Assembly: GCA_934271365.1 (NCBI GenBank)
Contig: CAKQRI010000055.1
Span: 1 to 7,851, forward strand
Reading direction: 5' to 3'
Origin: an uncultured Spirochaetales bacterium
GTDB lineage: Bacteria > Spirochaetota > Spirochaetia > Sphaerochaetales > Sphaerochaetaceae
DNA: 7,851 bases
Shown in pieces: positions 1-6,359 of this stretch. How positions within the stretch are numbered: position 1 is the first letter of the stretch; each line of letters starts with the position of its first letter. The position numbers and the translations under genes were made by a program. Below the pieces are notes generated by a model. That model had not been told where the DNA came from. It made no database searches and saw only the letters and a program-made list of their open reading frames with translations.

Positions 1-63
1 GGTAAGAACAACAACTCTCTTCGACTTTTCAAAAAGATCTATGAAAGAACTGAAATCACACAA
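1..63 (-). CDS. Sir2-family NAD-dependent protein deacylase, N-terminus only (runs off the window)
   Basis: After the miaB stop codon a different minus-strand frame stays open to the window edge. It reads 21 codons ending FEKSKRVVVLT. This resembles the first strand of the Sir2 (sirtuin) Rossmann fold, which in the family is followed at once by the NAD-binding GAGIS motif; that part would lie outside the window. The family removes acyl groups from lysines using NAD. The start is probably TTG at 63-61, because an AGAGG Shine-Dalgarno-like sequence lies 8 bases upstream; GTG at 72-70 is an alternative, and the frame has no ATG. The gene overlaps the end of miaB by 8 bases, so it is likely the third gene of the folD-miaB unit and translationally coupled. 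Only 21 residues are visible and the GAGIS motif is not, so the assignment is moderate. Confidence 0.55.
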   Translation of the reverse strand, partial: MCDFSSFIDLFEKSKRVVVLT

Positions 64-1345
64 CTTCAGCACCTCTGAATGTATTTCCAGAAAGTTCAAC
101 AGCTTTCACTTCTACAATATCGCCTTCGTGGTGGCCAACTGTTGACTCAATACTGAAGTAGTCATTATGCTCACCTCTTCCAAGATACCTAGAATCATCA
201 TCTCTGGATTTTCCTGTGATAATGACAGTCGCCTTAAATGGCAGCATTGCCTCTTTTAGCCTTTTCTGTCTAGCAATCTGTTCCTCAATAAGACGTTCAA
301 GCCTTCTGACCCGTTCTTTCTCTTCTATCTGACCATCCATCTTTGCTGCAAGAGTTCCTTCTCTTGGATTGAAATAATACATAAAAGCTTCAGTGCATCC
401 CATGATTTCCATCATAGAGAGAGTTTCCTCATATTCTTCTTCTGTTTCAGTCGGGAATCCTGTCATCACATCTGTAGATAACGTAAGAGATGGGATCTGT
501 TCTTTCATTTTCTCTACAAGCTCAATGAACTTCTCTCTTGTAGTATGTCTGTTCATCAGTTTTAGTATCCTTGATGAGCCTGCCTGCATAGGCAGATGGA
601 TATGTTTTGCTACTTTTGGATTATCTCTGATTACAGATATAAGATGATCAGAAAAATCCTTTGGGTGAGGAGACTCAAATCTTACGAATAGAATGTTATT
701 CATATAAGGTGTGATAATCTCCAGAAGCGTCGGGAAATCAACACTAATGCCATTGTATTCAGATTTATACGAATTCACATTCTGCCCTAAAAGAGTAACT
801 TCTCGGACTTTCTTAGAATCAAGAAAGCATATCTCCCTGATTATATCTTCAACAGGCCTTGATACTTCACGACCTCTGACATAAGGAACAATGCAATATG
901 AACAGAAATTATTGCACCCATTCATTATAGGAACATATGAAGAATATTCCCCTTCTTTATAATAGGAATCAAGAAATGTGTATTTCTCACAATCCTCTAA
1001 AGGAGTTCCTAAAATAAAATCAGGAATTCGAGCCTTCTCATTTGTGCCAATTACCATATCAATAAATGGAGCTTCAGCTTTAAGCTCCTGCTGCATTCTC
1101 TCTGCCATACATCCAGTGACAATGAGAATCTGCTTACGCTTTTTCTTTACACCGCTATAAAATCCTAGACGTCCCCAGATTCTGTTCTCTGCTGTCTTAC
1201 GAACAGAGCAGGTGTTGATTATCACTGCATCAGCTTCATCTGGCTTATCTGTAGATTCCATTCCCCTTCCCTTCAGCATCAGTTCTAGGGCATTAGACTC
1301 TGCTATATTCATCTGACAGCCATAACTTTCTATTAAATACTTCAT
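56..1345 (-). CDS. miaB: tRNA-2-methylthio-N6-dimethylallyladenosine synthase (radical SAM methylthiotransferase)
   Basis: MiaB adds a methylthio group at C2 of i6A37 in tRNAs that read codons starting with U, using two [4Fe-4S] clusters and S-adenosylmethionine in the cytoplasm. The 429-residue protein has the full domain order. The N-terminal methylthiotransferase domain (about 1-120) carries cluster ligands Cys10 (YGCQMN), Cys46 (NTCSVR) and Cys79 (TGCM). The radical SAM domain has the CxxxCxxC motif at Cys144, Cys148 and Cys151, in GCNNFCSYCIVPYVRGRE, which is diagnostic for MiaB rather than MtaB or RimO. A C-terminal TRAM domain spans about 367-429. Length is near the usual 430-470. The ATG overlaps the folD stop (ATGA), with GGAGAGG just upstream inside folD, indicating translational coupling. 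No odd residues were seen. The family call is firm. Confidence 0.97.
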   Translation of the reverse strand: MKYLIESYGCQMNIAESNALELMLKGRGMESTDKPDEADAVIINTCSVRKTAENRIWGRLGFYSGVKKKRKQILIVTGCMAERMQQELKAEAPFIDMVIGTNEKARIPDFILGTPLEDCEKYTFLDSYYKEGEYSSYVPIMNGCNNFCSYCIVPYVRGREVSRPVEDIIREICFLDSKKVREVTLLGQNVNSYKSEYNGISVDFPTLLEIITPYMNNILFVRFESPHPKDFSDHLISVIRDNPKVAKHIHLPMQAGSSRILKLMNRHTTREKFIELVEKMKEQIPSLTLSTDVMTGFPTETEEEYEETLSMMEIMGCTEAFMYYFNPREGTLAAKMDGQIEEKERVRRLERLIEEQIARQKRLKEAMLPFKATVIITGKSRDDDSRYLGRGEHNDYFSIESTVGHHEGDIVEVKAVELSGNTFRGAEVV

Positions 1346-2217
1346 TTACCTCTCCGTCTTTCTGCAGCTTTCAATGTATTCTCCATCAGCATGGAAACTG
1401 TCATAAGACCAACACCACCAGGAACTGGCGTAATCGAAACATCTCTATCTTTAAAGCTTTTATAATCAGCATCACCCACGAGCCGGAATCCTTTCTCTCT
1501 TGTTGCATCAGGTATTCTATTCACACCAACATCAATTACTACTGCTTTATCTTTTATAAAGCTAGAATCAATTGTTCCAGGTGAACCTGTAGCAATTATC
1601 ACAATATCTGCATCTGATGTATATTTCTTCAGATTGACTGTTTTTGTATTGCAGACTGTGACAGTAGCATCTATTCCTTTCTGCATCAAGAGCATAGCCA
1701 TAGGCTTTCCTACTATGTTGGATCTTCCTATTACAACAGTATTCTTCCCTTCAGTCTTTATATCATAGTACTGAAGCAACCTAAGTATTCCAAGCGGAGT
1801 GCATGGAACAAAGCAGTCAGCCCCTATACACAGTCGTCCCATATTGATATCTGTAAAGCCATCAACATCCTTGTCTGGGCATATCCGCTCTATCACTCTC
1901 TTCTCGGACAAATGACTAGGAAGAGGTAGCTGGACAAGTATGCCATCTATACCATCGTCATTATTCAGCCTATCTATAAGCTCTAAGAGCTCGCTCTCCT
2001 CACAATCTTCACAAAGATTAAACTGAAAATGCATAAATCCAAGCTTTTCCGCAACCTCTGCTTTTTTGGATACATATGTTAGGCTTGCTGGATTTTCTCC
2101 TACAAGAATAACAGCAAGACCTGGAGGAGTATTTCCTTTACTGACAAATAATTGTGAATTCTCTGATATCTTCTCAAGATAAAATTCAGATACTTCTTTC
2201 CCACTTAATCTTTTCAT
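1342..2217 (-). CDS. folD: Bifunctional methylenetetrahydrofolate dehydrogenase / methenyltetrahydrofolate cyclohydrolase
   Basis: FolD interconverts 5,10-methylene-, 5,10-methenyl- and 10-formyl-tetrahydrofolate, feeding one-carbon units to purine, thymidylate and formyl-Met-tRNA synthesis. The 291-residue length is normal. The active-site Tyr48 and Lys52 sit in YVSKK, Gln96 in VQLPLP and Asp119 in DKDVDGF; all are shifted by two from E. coli Tyr50, Lys54, Gln98 and Asp121. The dinucleotide-binding loop GRSNIVGKP is at 164-172, and the C-terminal signature at 264-273 reads PVPGGVGLMT, with Leu where Pro is usual. The ATG is chosen because the N-terminus aligns with known FolD starts; no strong Shine-Dalgarno precedes it. 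It is first in the minus-strand unit and overlaps miaB by 4 bases, which couples folate one-carbon supply to tRNA modification only by co-expression. Confidence 0.97.
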   Translation of the reverse strand: MKRLSGKEVSEFYLEKISENSQLFVSKGNTPPGLAVILVGENPASLTYVSKKAEVAEKLGFMHFQFNLCEDCEESELLELIDRLNNDDGIDGILVQLPLPSHLSEKRVIERICPDKDVDGFTDINMGRLCIGADCFVPCTPLGILRLLQYYDIKTEGKNTVVIGRSNIVGKPMAMLLMQKGIDATVTVCNTKTVNLKKYTSDADIVIIATGSPGTIDSSFIKDKAVVIDVGVNRIPDATREKGFRLVGDADYKSFKDRDVSITPVPGGVGLMTVSMLMENTLKAAERRRGK

Positions 2218-2226
2218 CTATTATTT

Positions 2227-2255
2227 CTTATACCCCAAAATAGAATGAGTAACAA
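2227..2255 (-). promoter_or_regulatory. Candidate sigma70-type promoter for folD-miaB
   Basis: On the minus strand TTGTTA (2255-2250) is followed after 17 bases by TATAAG (2232-2227), a fair match to -35/-10 hexamers at ideal spacing. The predicted start is only a few bases before the folD ATG at 2217, which would make a near-leaderless mRNA; this fits the missing Shine-Dalgarno but also weakens the call. It is a pattern match only. Confidence 0.3.
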
Positions 2256-2262
2256 CATCACT

Positions 2263-2291
2263 TTGATTATTAATCCTAATTAGAATATAAT
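2263..2291 (+). promoter_or_regulatory. Candidate sigma70-type promoter for the outer-membrane protein / lipoprotein pair
   Basis: TTGATT (2263-2268), a 17-base spacer and a perfect TATAAT (2286-2291) form a strong-looking promoter facing the gene at 2308. Transcription would begin near 2297-2299, so the leader would be only about 10 bases and would start inside the AGAAGGAGA ribosome binding site (2295-2303), keeping AGGAGA. The divergent folD promoter candidate lies just upstream, so a single regulator could affect both. Confidence 0.5.
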
Positions 2292-2307
2292 TCTAGAAGG
2301 AGAAATT

Positions 2308-2907
2308 ATGAGCAAAAAAAGAATTCTTATCCTGATTATCTCAGCAGTTTTTGCGTTCCCGTTGGTAGCTGAGCCCTACTATGATGCTGGCAGCCAGATG
2401 TTCAGCATATCTGTTGGAACTAATGTACCTTTAACATTATCCACATTTGTTGATGATGAGTTCAAAACTGGAATCGGGCCTGGTTCTGCAGATGGGACAA
2501 CAAATCAGACAATGGGTGGTTTTGGATCTATTGATTATGAAGTATTTCTGCACTCTTATTTTTCTATTGGAGCAGAAATTGGATATCAGTTCAATTTTAC
2601 ACCTAGTAAGAAGATACTGACTAATGTTCCTATTTTTCTAAAGATGACTACAATTCCTATACAGACAGGAAAATTTGATTTGCCAATCTCATTAGGTCTT
2701 GGCTTTGATTATATAAGCTTTAATGGTTCCTCAAAATTCACAATCAACTCTTCCCTGCTGATTGGCCTTAAGTACTTCATAACAGATGAATGGGGCATCG
2801 GAATAAATACAGGTCTTACACTCACACCAGAACTATATGCTGAAAAATCAAAGAATGCTCTATTTACATATATACCAATTAATGCAGTTGTTACTTATAG
2901 GCATTAA
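2308..2907 (+). CDS. Small secreted protein, probable outer-membrane beta-barrel
   Basis: The 199-residue product begins with a signal peptide: a KKR n-region, a hydrophobic core to about residue 20, and likely cleavage after LVA (residue 21) before EPYYDAG. The rest has no further long hydrophobic helix. Instead it has alternating polar/hydrophobic stretches rich in Gly and aromatics, such as SIGAEIGYQFNF, LPISLGLGFDYISF and WGIGINTGLTLTP. These are typical of transmembrane beta-strands, and the size suits an eight-stranded barrel, perhaps OmpW/OmpA-like. The C-terminus (VVTYRH) is not a standard terminal-Phe beta-signal, though spirochaetal barrels often deviate. AGAAGGAGA at 2295-2303 supports the ATG. 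The lipoprotein gene follows after 14 bases, so the two are co-transcribed and may act together in the envelope. The specific family was not recognised, and the barrel is an inference from pattern. Confidence 0.75.
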   Translation: MSKKRILILIISAVFAFPLVAEPYYDAGSQMFSISVGTNVPLTLSTFVDDEFKTGIGPGSADGTTNQTMGGFGSIDYEVFLHSYFSIGAEIGYQFNFTPSKKILTNVPIFLKMTTIPIQTGKFDLPISLGLGFDYISFNGSSKFTINSSLLIGLKYFITDEWGIGINTGLTLTPELYAEKSKNALFTYIPINAVVTYRH

Positions 2908-2921
2908 GGAGGCATAAAAAG

Positions 2922-4046
2922 ATGGAAAATAAATCAATATTCATATTAGCAGCTATTGTGCTTGCTCTGTTTATATCATGCAATCTAGATAATACACAGG
3001 GAATTGGTTCAATGGTAATTAATGACCAGTATGAGGAAAGCTTCAGAAGCTCTCATATAATTGGCATTTCTAATAATAAGGATTCTTTATATCTGAAAAC
3101 TGATAAGGGAATCAGAATGTACGCAAAGGAGACGAATTCTAATGCTTACAAATTTCAAAAAATCTGGGGCAATGGTGAAGATGCAAAGAGCGCATGGTTT
3201 GCAGATGATACGGGCATTTTAATTGAAGATGGAAATGGAGAATTCAAGATTATCGGAATGGATGGCAATGCTCTTTCTGAAAGCTTCTCAATCAAGTATA
3301 ACTCGACACCATTAGAATCCATAATTGACTGCTATACAGTAGATGGCAAAACATTCACTGTCTTATTCGGAAACGATACAGAAGGAAGCACTGCTCTGTA
3401 TACAGCAGTTGCAGATATTTCCACTATATCAGTAAAAAATATTCCAAATAATATCGATTCTGTTTTCAAATTCTATGTTATCCAGGATACAATAACTAAT
3501 ATTTCAATTATAGGCGATAAAGCAATACGCTATTCAGAGGGATATTCCAACTCAGCAAATACTGCAAAATATTCTTACTGCAATGATATTACCGCAACAG
3601 ATGCTTCTTTCTCTAAAGTTGAAGATGATTATCAGAAATATGCTTTAGTCGGAACAAGCACAATGACTAACAATGATGACAAGATACTTGCGGTGGATTC
3701 TTCTGGAAGGATTTACATAGATAATACTTATATGAAATATAGTAATTCCGGATCTTCAATTACAAAGCTACCAATAGTATCAGACGGAAACCGAACGATG
3801 TTTTTATTCAATGGAAAGGCAATAATCTGCAGTGCATCAGGTGCATCTAGCAAGAGCGCAACAAATCTGACATCCTCAATGACTCCGATTCTTCTCAGAA
3901 GCTCATCATCTGCAGATAATAGATATATAGTAATGACAGAGCTCTCAGGGGCTTACCTGATTACCATGAACTCTGATAGCTCTTCAATAACATTGACAAG
4001 TCTTGGTAAATCTGACAATAAAATATCATTAAGTGAGTTCTTCTGA
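2922..4046 (+). CDS. Lipoprotein of unknown function
   Basis: The 374-residue protein starts with a lipoprotein signal: a short charged start (MENK), a hydrophobic run, and a lipobox ending FISC with Cys20 as the lipidated residue. The mature part is soluble, rich in Ser, Thr and Asn, and has no other membrane segment. It contains repeated short beta-strand/turn blocks built around Asp-Gly or Asn-Gly turns (for example KTDKGIRMY, IEDGNGEFKIIGMDG, AVDSSGRIYI). This gives a loose beta-propeller-like impression, but no named domain could be assigned. The Shine-Dalgarno TAAGGAGG (2905-2912) includes the stop codon of the upstream barrel gene, so translation of the two is probably coupled. A terminator lies 29 bases downstream. 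It is likely anchored in the inner or outer membrane facing the periplasm or surface. Family unknown; the lipoprotein call is firm, function is not. Confidence 0.85.
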   Translation: MENKSIFILAAIVLALFISCNLDNTQGIGSMVINDQYEESFRSSHIIGISNNKDSLYLKTDKGIRMYAKETNSNAYKFQKIWGNGEDAKSAWFADDTGILIEDGNGEFKIIGMDGNALSESFSIKYNSTPLESIIDCYTVDGKTFTVLFGNDTEGSTALYTAVADISTISVKNIPNNIDSVFKFYVIQDTITNISIIGDKAIRYSEGYSNSANTAKYSYCNDITATDASFSKVEDDYQKYALVGTSTMTNNDDKILAVDSSGRIYIDNTYMKYSNSGSSITKLPIVSDGNRTMFLFNGKAIICSASGASSKSATNLTSSMTPILLRSSSSADNRYIVMTELSGAYLITMNSDSSSITLTSLGKSDNKISLSEFF

Positions 4047-4074
4047 TTGTTTTATCTAAATATATAATTCTATT

Positions 4075-4105
4075 CGGCTCTGTTTTTTGCAGAGTCGTTT
4101 TTTTT
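4075..4105 (+). terminator. Rho-independent terminator of the barrel/lipoprotein operon
   Basis: CGGCTCTG (4075-4082) pairs with CAGAGTCG (4090-4097), 8 bp including one G-U, across a 7-base loop. An uninterrupted run of eight T follows (4098-4105). It lies 29 bases after the lipoprotein stop. The opposite strand has no T-run after the stem, so it acts only in the plus direction. Confidence 0.9.
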
Positions 4106-4391
4106 GATTATTCATAATAACTTGATATGAAACATAAAATAAAGAATTGAAAGGTTGTTCTTCAGCTTTAGCTAGATATCTTTTAGACATAAATACGATA
4201 TGATATCTGCAAAGCAACTACACACAGCTGAACTTATCTCTTTTCTGAGATATTATCTTACTGATGTATTATAGGAGCCTGAAACAAATTATACATTTGG
4301 TAAGGCTTATTCGTATGTATGCCCCTTTTACACACAGCATGTAGCCAATTCGTGATTCAAACTACCATTTGAATCATTGGATATCAAGTCA
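4106..4391. other. Gene-free AT-rich intergenic stretch with several inverted repeats
   Basis: No convincing gene, tRNA or riboswitch was found. Visible structures are a hairpin of arms 4165-4180 and 4202-4215 (14 paired positions with two one-base bulges, 21-base loop); a 6-bp hairpin TATCTC/GAGATA at 4235-4252; a perfect 9-bp hairpin TGATTCAAA/TTTGAATCA at 4353-4376; a 9-base inverted repeat ACTTGATAT at 4120-4128 and ATATCAAGT at 4381-4389; and a 10-base direct repeat TACACACAGC at 4219-4228 and 4329-4338. Before the intron arrived this was the spacer between two convergent operons, and it is now the 3' exon side of the intron. It could hold a small RNA or a decayed small element, but nothing proves either. 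Confidence 0.5.
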
Positions 4392-4392
4392 A

Positions 4393-4440
4393 TCGAGTAG
4401 GTAATATTTCCTGATTTTTTCCTCAGGAAATATTTTCCTC
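4393..4440 (-). ncRNA. Group II intron domain VI with branch-point region
   Basis: A perfect 12-bp stem, AATATTTCCTGA (4434-4423) with TCAGGAAATATT (4414-4403), follows domain V, closed by GG/CC pairs at its base. The terminal segment CCTACTCGAT places an adenosine at 4398, about seven bases from the proposed 3' end at 4392. That is the expected position of the branch-point A. Intron-terminal A-Y is satisfied by AT at 4393-4392. Confidence 0.7.
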
Positions 4441-4444
4441 TCAC

Positions 4445-4477
4445 ACCACCGTACGTACCGGTCTGGTATACGGCGGT
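4445..4477 (-). ncRNA. Group II intron domain V (catalytic hairpin)
   Basis: The 33-nt hairpin pairs ACCGCCGTA (4477-4469) with TACGGTGGT (4453-4445), nine pairs with one G-U. A two-base CG bulge and a distal stem TACC/GGTA follow. This is the standard domain V layout. The wobble pair marks the catalytic triad as C4475-G4474-C4473, i.e. CGC, as in group IIC rather than the AGC of IIA/IIB. It begins only four bases after the maturase stop codon, so the ORF fills domain IV to its end. The fold appears undamaged. Confidence 0.88.
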
Positions 4478-4481
4478 TCAA

Positions 4482-5828
4482 TCAAAATACAAACTCAGGT
4501 TGGAGGTTGTATATCCTATCAAAATCTCTCCGTTCTTTGTGTTTTTCCTTATAGTAGCTTTCCATATCAATAAGGTTGTAATGTTTAAATAAGACCTTAT
4601 TTGTCAAAGTGGGCCCTATTACATTTGCCATTTTCCAATAGCTATTGCTACCTAGTGCCCCAGCAATCAGTGTATAGTTTACACCTAATTTGTTAAGTTG
4701 CTTTTTCCTACCTGTCTTATTTTTCCACTGCTTCCAAAGATATTGTCGTACTCTTCGACGTATCCACGGGGCCTTTTCTTTAAGCCATTTGGAGATGTTA
4801 CTTCTTGCATAATAGTTTATCCAACCTCGGATATAAGCATTTAATTCTGCTATTACTACCTCTATTGGAACACCTCTACTTCGTGATGTAATCTCTTTAA
4901 TTTTCTCGTCGAATTTGGTGAGTTTCTTTTCTTTTGGTTTACAATAACCAAGCCCTTCAGATGAAGTTAAGGTTACAAATGTAAAGCCAAGGAATGAAGA
5001 GCCGACTGCTCTTCTTGCCTCTGTCTTTTCCATATTTACTTTGAGTTTCATCTTACCTTCGAGTAATCGGATAGTTGAATCTTTTACTCTCTTAGCTGAA
5101 TATTTGCTCTTTGTGAATATGTTACAGTCATCAGCATAACGAACGAATTTGAGCTTTCGTTTCTCTAATTCCTTATCGTAAGGAGTTAGATAGATGTTTG
5201 ATAATAACGGAGATAAAGGACCTCCTTGAGGTGTGCCCTTTTCTGATGGAATGAAACTTCCATTTGTCATTATCCCACTCTTTAGATAAACGAATATCAA
5301 TCTTCTAATATCTTTATCTTCAAGTGTACGGTCGACTTGGTACATCAAATAGTCATGATTTACCATGTCAAAGAATTTTGATAGGTCAAGGTCTACAACA
5401 TATTTGTATCACTCAGCCATGTACTCCTGAGCCTTTCTCACCGCGTCTTCTGCACTCCTGTTTGGTCTGAAACCATAACTATTATCAGAAAATGTTGGTT
5501 CGAATATAGGCTGTAGAACCTGTACCATTGCCTGTTGGATAACCCTATCGATTACGCAAGGGATACCTAATTGTCTCATACTTCCATTATCTTTTGGAAT
5601 TTCGACTCTCATTACAGGTTGTGGTTTATACGTACGTGCAAGAATTTGTTTCTCAATAGTCGCCCAGTTTTCTTTCATATAGTCATCTAAATCATCGACT
5701 TCTATAAAATCTATTCCAGCACTACCTTTATTTCGCTTGACGCATCGTGCTGCCTCGGCAATGTTTTGAGGTGAGAGCATTCTTTGACACAAATATGTAT
5801 TTGGTTCTAATAGATTGTTCCCTTTCAT
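4482..5828 (-). pseudogene. ltrA: Group II intron reverse transcriptase/maturase, interrupted by an in-frame TGA
   Basis: In an active intron this protein helps fold and splice the intron RNA and reverse-transcribes it into the target. The frame would give 448 codons, a normal length. The N-terminal part (139 residues) holds the KGSAGID region and the SYGFRPNRSAEDAV block. A TGA at 5411-5409 follows MAE, then the same frame resumes with YKYVVDLDLSKFFD (motif A with catalytic Asp), GTPQGGPLSPLLSNIYL, FVRYADD (motif C), and the maturase/thumb segment with YIRGWINYYA and WIRRRVRQYLWKQWK. There is no HNH domain. Relatives usually have Gly (E-G-Y) where the stop lies, so one GGA-to-TGA change explains it; no frameshift is present. 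Reinitiation at the ATG at 5366-5364 would skip motif A. The first ATG has AAAGGA six bases upstream. The original function is certain; present activity is doubtful. Confidence 0.92.
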
Positions 5829-6316
5829 GTGATTTCCTTTCTAATTACCTTTGCTAACGATACCTCAAATATCAGTATCCTCTGTTTTAGGTAATTATGA
5901 CTTTATCCTCCCTTACTTAGGATTTTGATTGTTCGGTCCTTCACACTCTCTCTAGTGCTACTATGACTTCTGCTGACTCCTTACCATTCGTTGTTACTAC
6001 GTCGTCATAAGTGATATTGCAACCTCTTACGCTGGTAAGACCTCCCTTGTTAAGAATAATAACCTTCTGTGCATGTAACCCCTGTATTTACTCTATATCC
6101 TTCAACTCTGGATTTTGTCACTTTTAGCAAACTTATCCGGATAAGAAAGCCTTATATACAGTTTCTGTCCGTGGGCTCGCACTTTTGCTATTGGCTTCCT
6201 TCAGACCTTGCCTCACGACAACGCCCTTGCCATTCGCTAGCGATTTGGAATCTTTCGATTTGAGTTGTACTCGCAGAGGACTCTCACCTCCAAATTATTA
6301 TTCATGCAAGGCAAAC
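5829..6316 (-). ncRNA. Group II intron 5' ribozyme part (domains I-III and start of IV)
   Basis: This 488-base stretch has no gene; short plus-strand frames here are incidental. It begins GTTTGCCTTGCATG and soon forms a small hairpin GAGG/CCTC (about 6289-6275). It contains the segment GTCGTGAGG...GAAGGAAGCC (6218-6193), which I recognise from domain I of many bacterial group II introns. CTTATCCGGATAAG (6145-6132) is a perfect palindrome that can fold as a 5-bp hairpin with a CCGG loop. A candidate EBS1, TAAA at 6090-6087, is complementary to the last four exon bases. Exact domain boundaries cannot be set by eye. The maturase ribosome binding site AAAGGA (5840-5835) closes the region. Confidence 0.75.
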
Positions 6317-6317
6317 T

Positions 6318-6346
6318 AAAAAAGGCTACAGCCAAATGCTGTAGCC
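6318..6346 (-). terminator. Rho-independent terminator of the nusB-map-PRTase operon, target of the intron
   Basis: On the minus strand GGCTACAGC (6346-6338) and GCTGTAGCC (6332-6324) form a perfect 9-bp stem with a 5-base loop, followed by six T (6323-6318). It starts 13 bases after the phosphoribosyltransferase stop codon. The group II intron begins two bases after the T-run, so the terminator itself is intact; it should limit read-through transcription into the intron. Confidence 0.93.
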
Positions 6347-6359
6347 TCAACATTGATAT

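Larger units (their letters stand above)
4392..6316 (-). mobile_element. Group II intron, IIC-like, full length (about 1.9 kb) with a broken maturase ORF
   Basis: Read on the minus strand, the element has a 5' ribozyme part (6316-5829), a reverse transcriptase/maturase frame (5828-4482), domain V (4477-4445) and domain VI ending CTACTCGAT at 4400-4392. The proposed 5' end is GTTTG (6316-6312), one base off the GUGYG consensus. It starts right after the stem and T-run of the phosphoribosyltransferase terminator (TTTTTTA|G). Insertion behind a terminator hairpin and the CGC triad in domain V are both known for group IIC introns, and the maturase lacks an HNH endonuclease domain, as those do. 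The ends were placed by motif, so each could be off by one or two bases. A possible EBS1 is TAAA at 6090-6087, complementary to the exon end TTTA. The ribozyme core looks complete, while the protein is not. Confidence 0.88.

Noticed and set aside
4054..4190. Small minus-strand frame starting MSKRYLAKAEEQ
   Set aside because: It has no Shine-Dalgarno, runs through the terminator of the opposite operon, and its composition is just AT-rich intergenic DNA.
4340..4391. Possible tRNA T-arm (GTTTGAATC on the minus strand)
   Set aside because: The flanking bases do not pair and no anticodon or acceptor stem is found; the motif is one arm of the 9-bp inverted repeat.
4403..4434. Strong hairpin as a terminator on the plus strand
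   Set aside because: The stem is not followed by a T-run, and its place right after domain V identifies it as intron domain VI.
5409..5411. TGA in the reverse transcriptase as selenocysteine or as tryptophan
   Set aside because: TGA terminates several intact genes here, so it is not Trp. Relatives have Gly, not Cys, at this position, and no obvious insertion hairpin follows.
6132..6145. 14-bp perfect palindrome as an operator site
   Set aside because: It lies inside the intron ribozyme, where a short CCGG-loop hairpin is a sufficient explanation.
6069..6263. Plus-strand 64-codon frame
   Set aside because: It lies wholly within the antisense of the group II ribozyme, whose structure explains the sequence.
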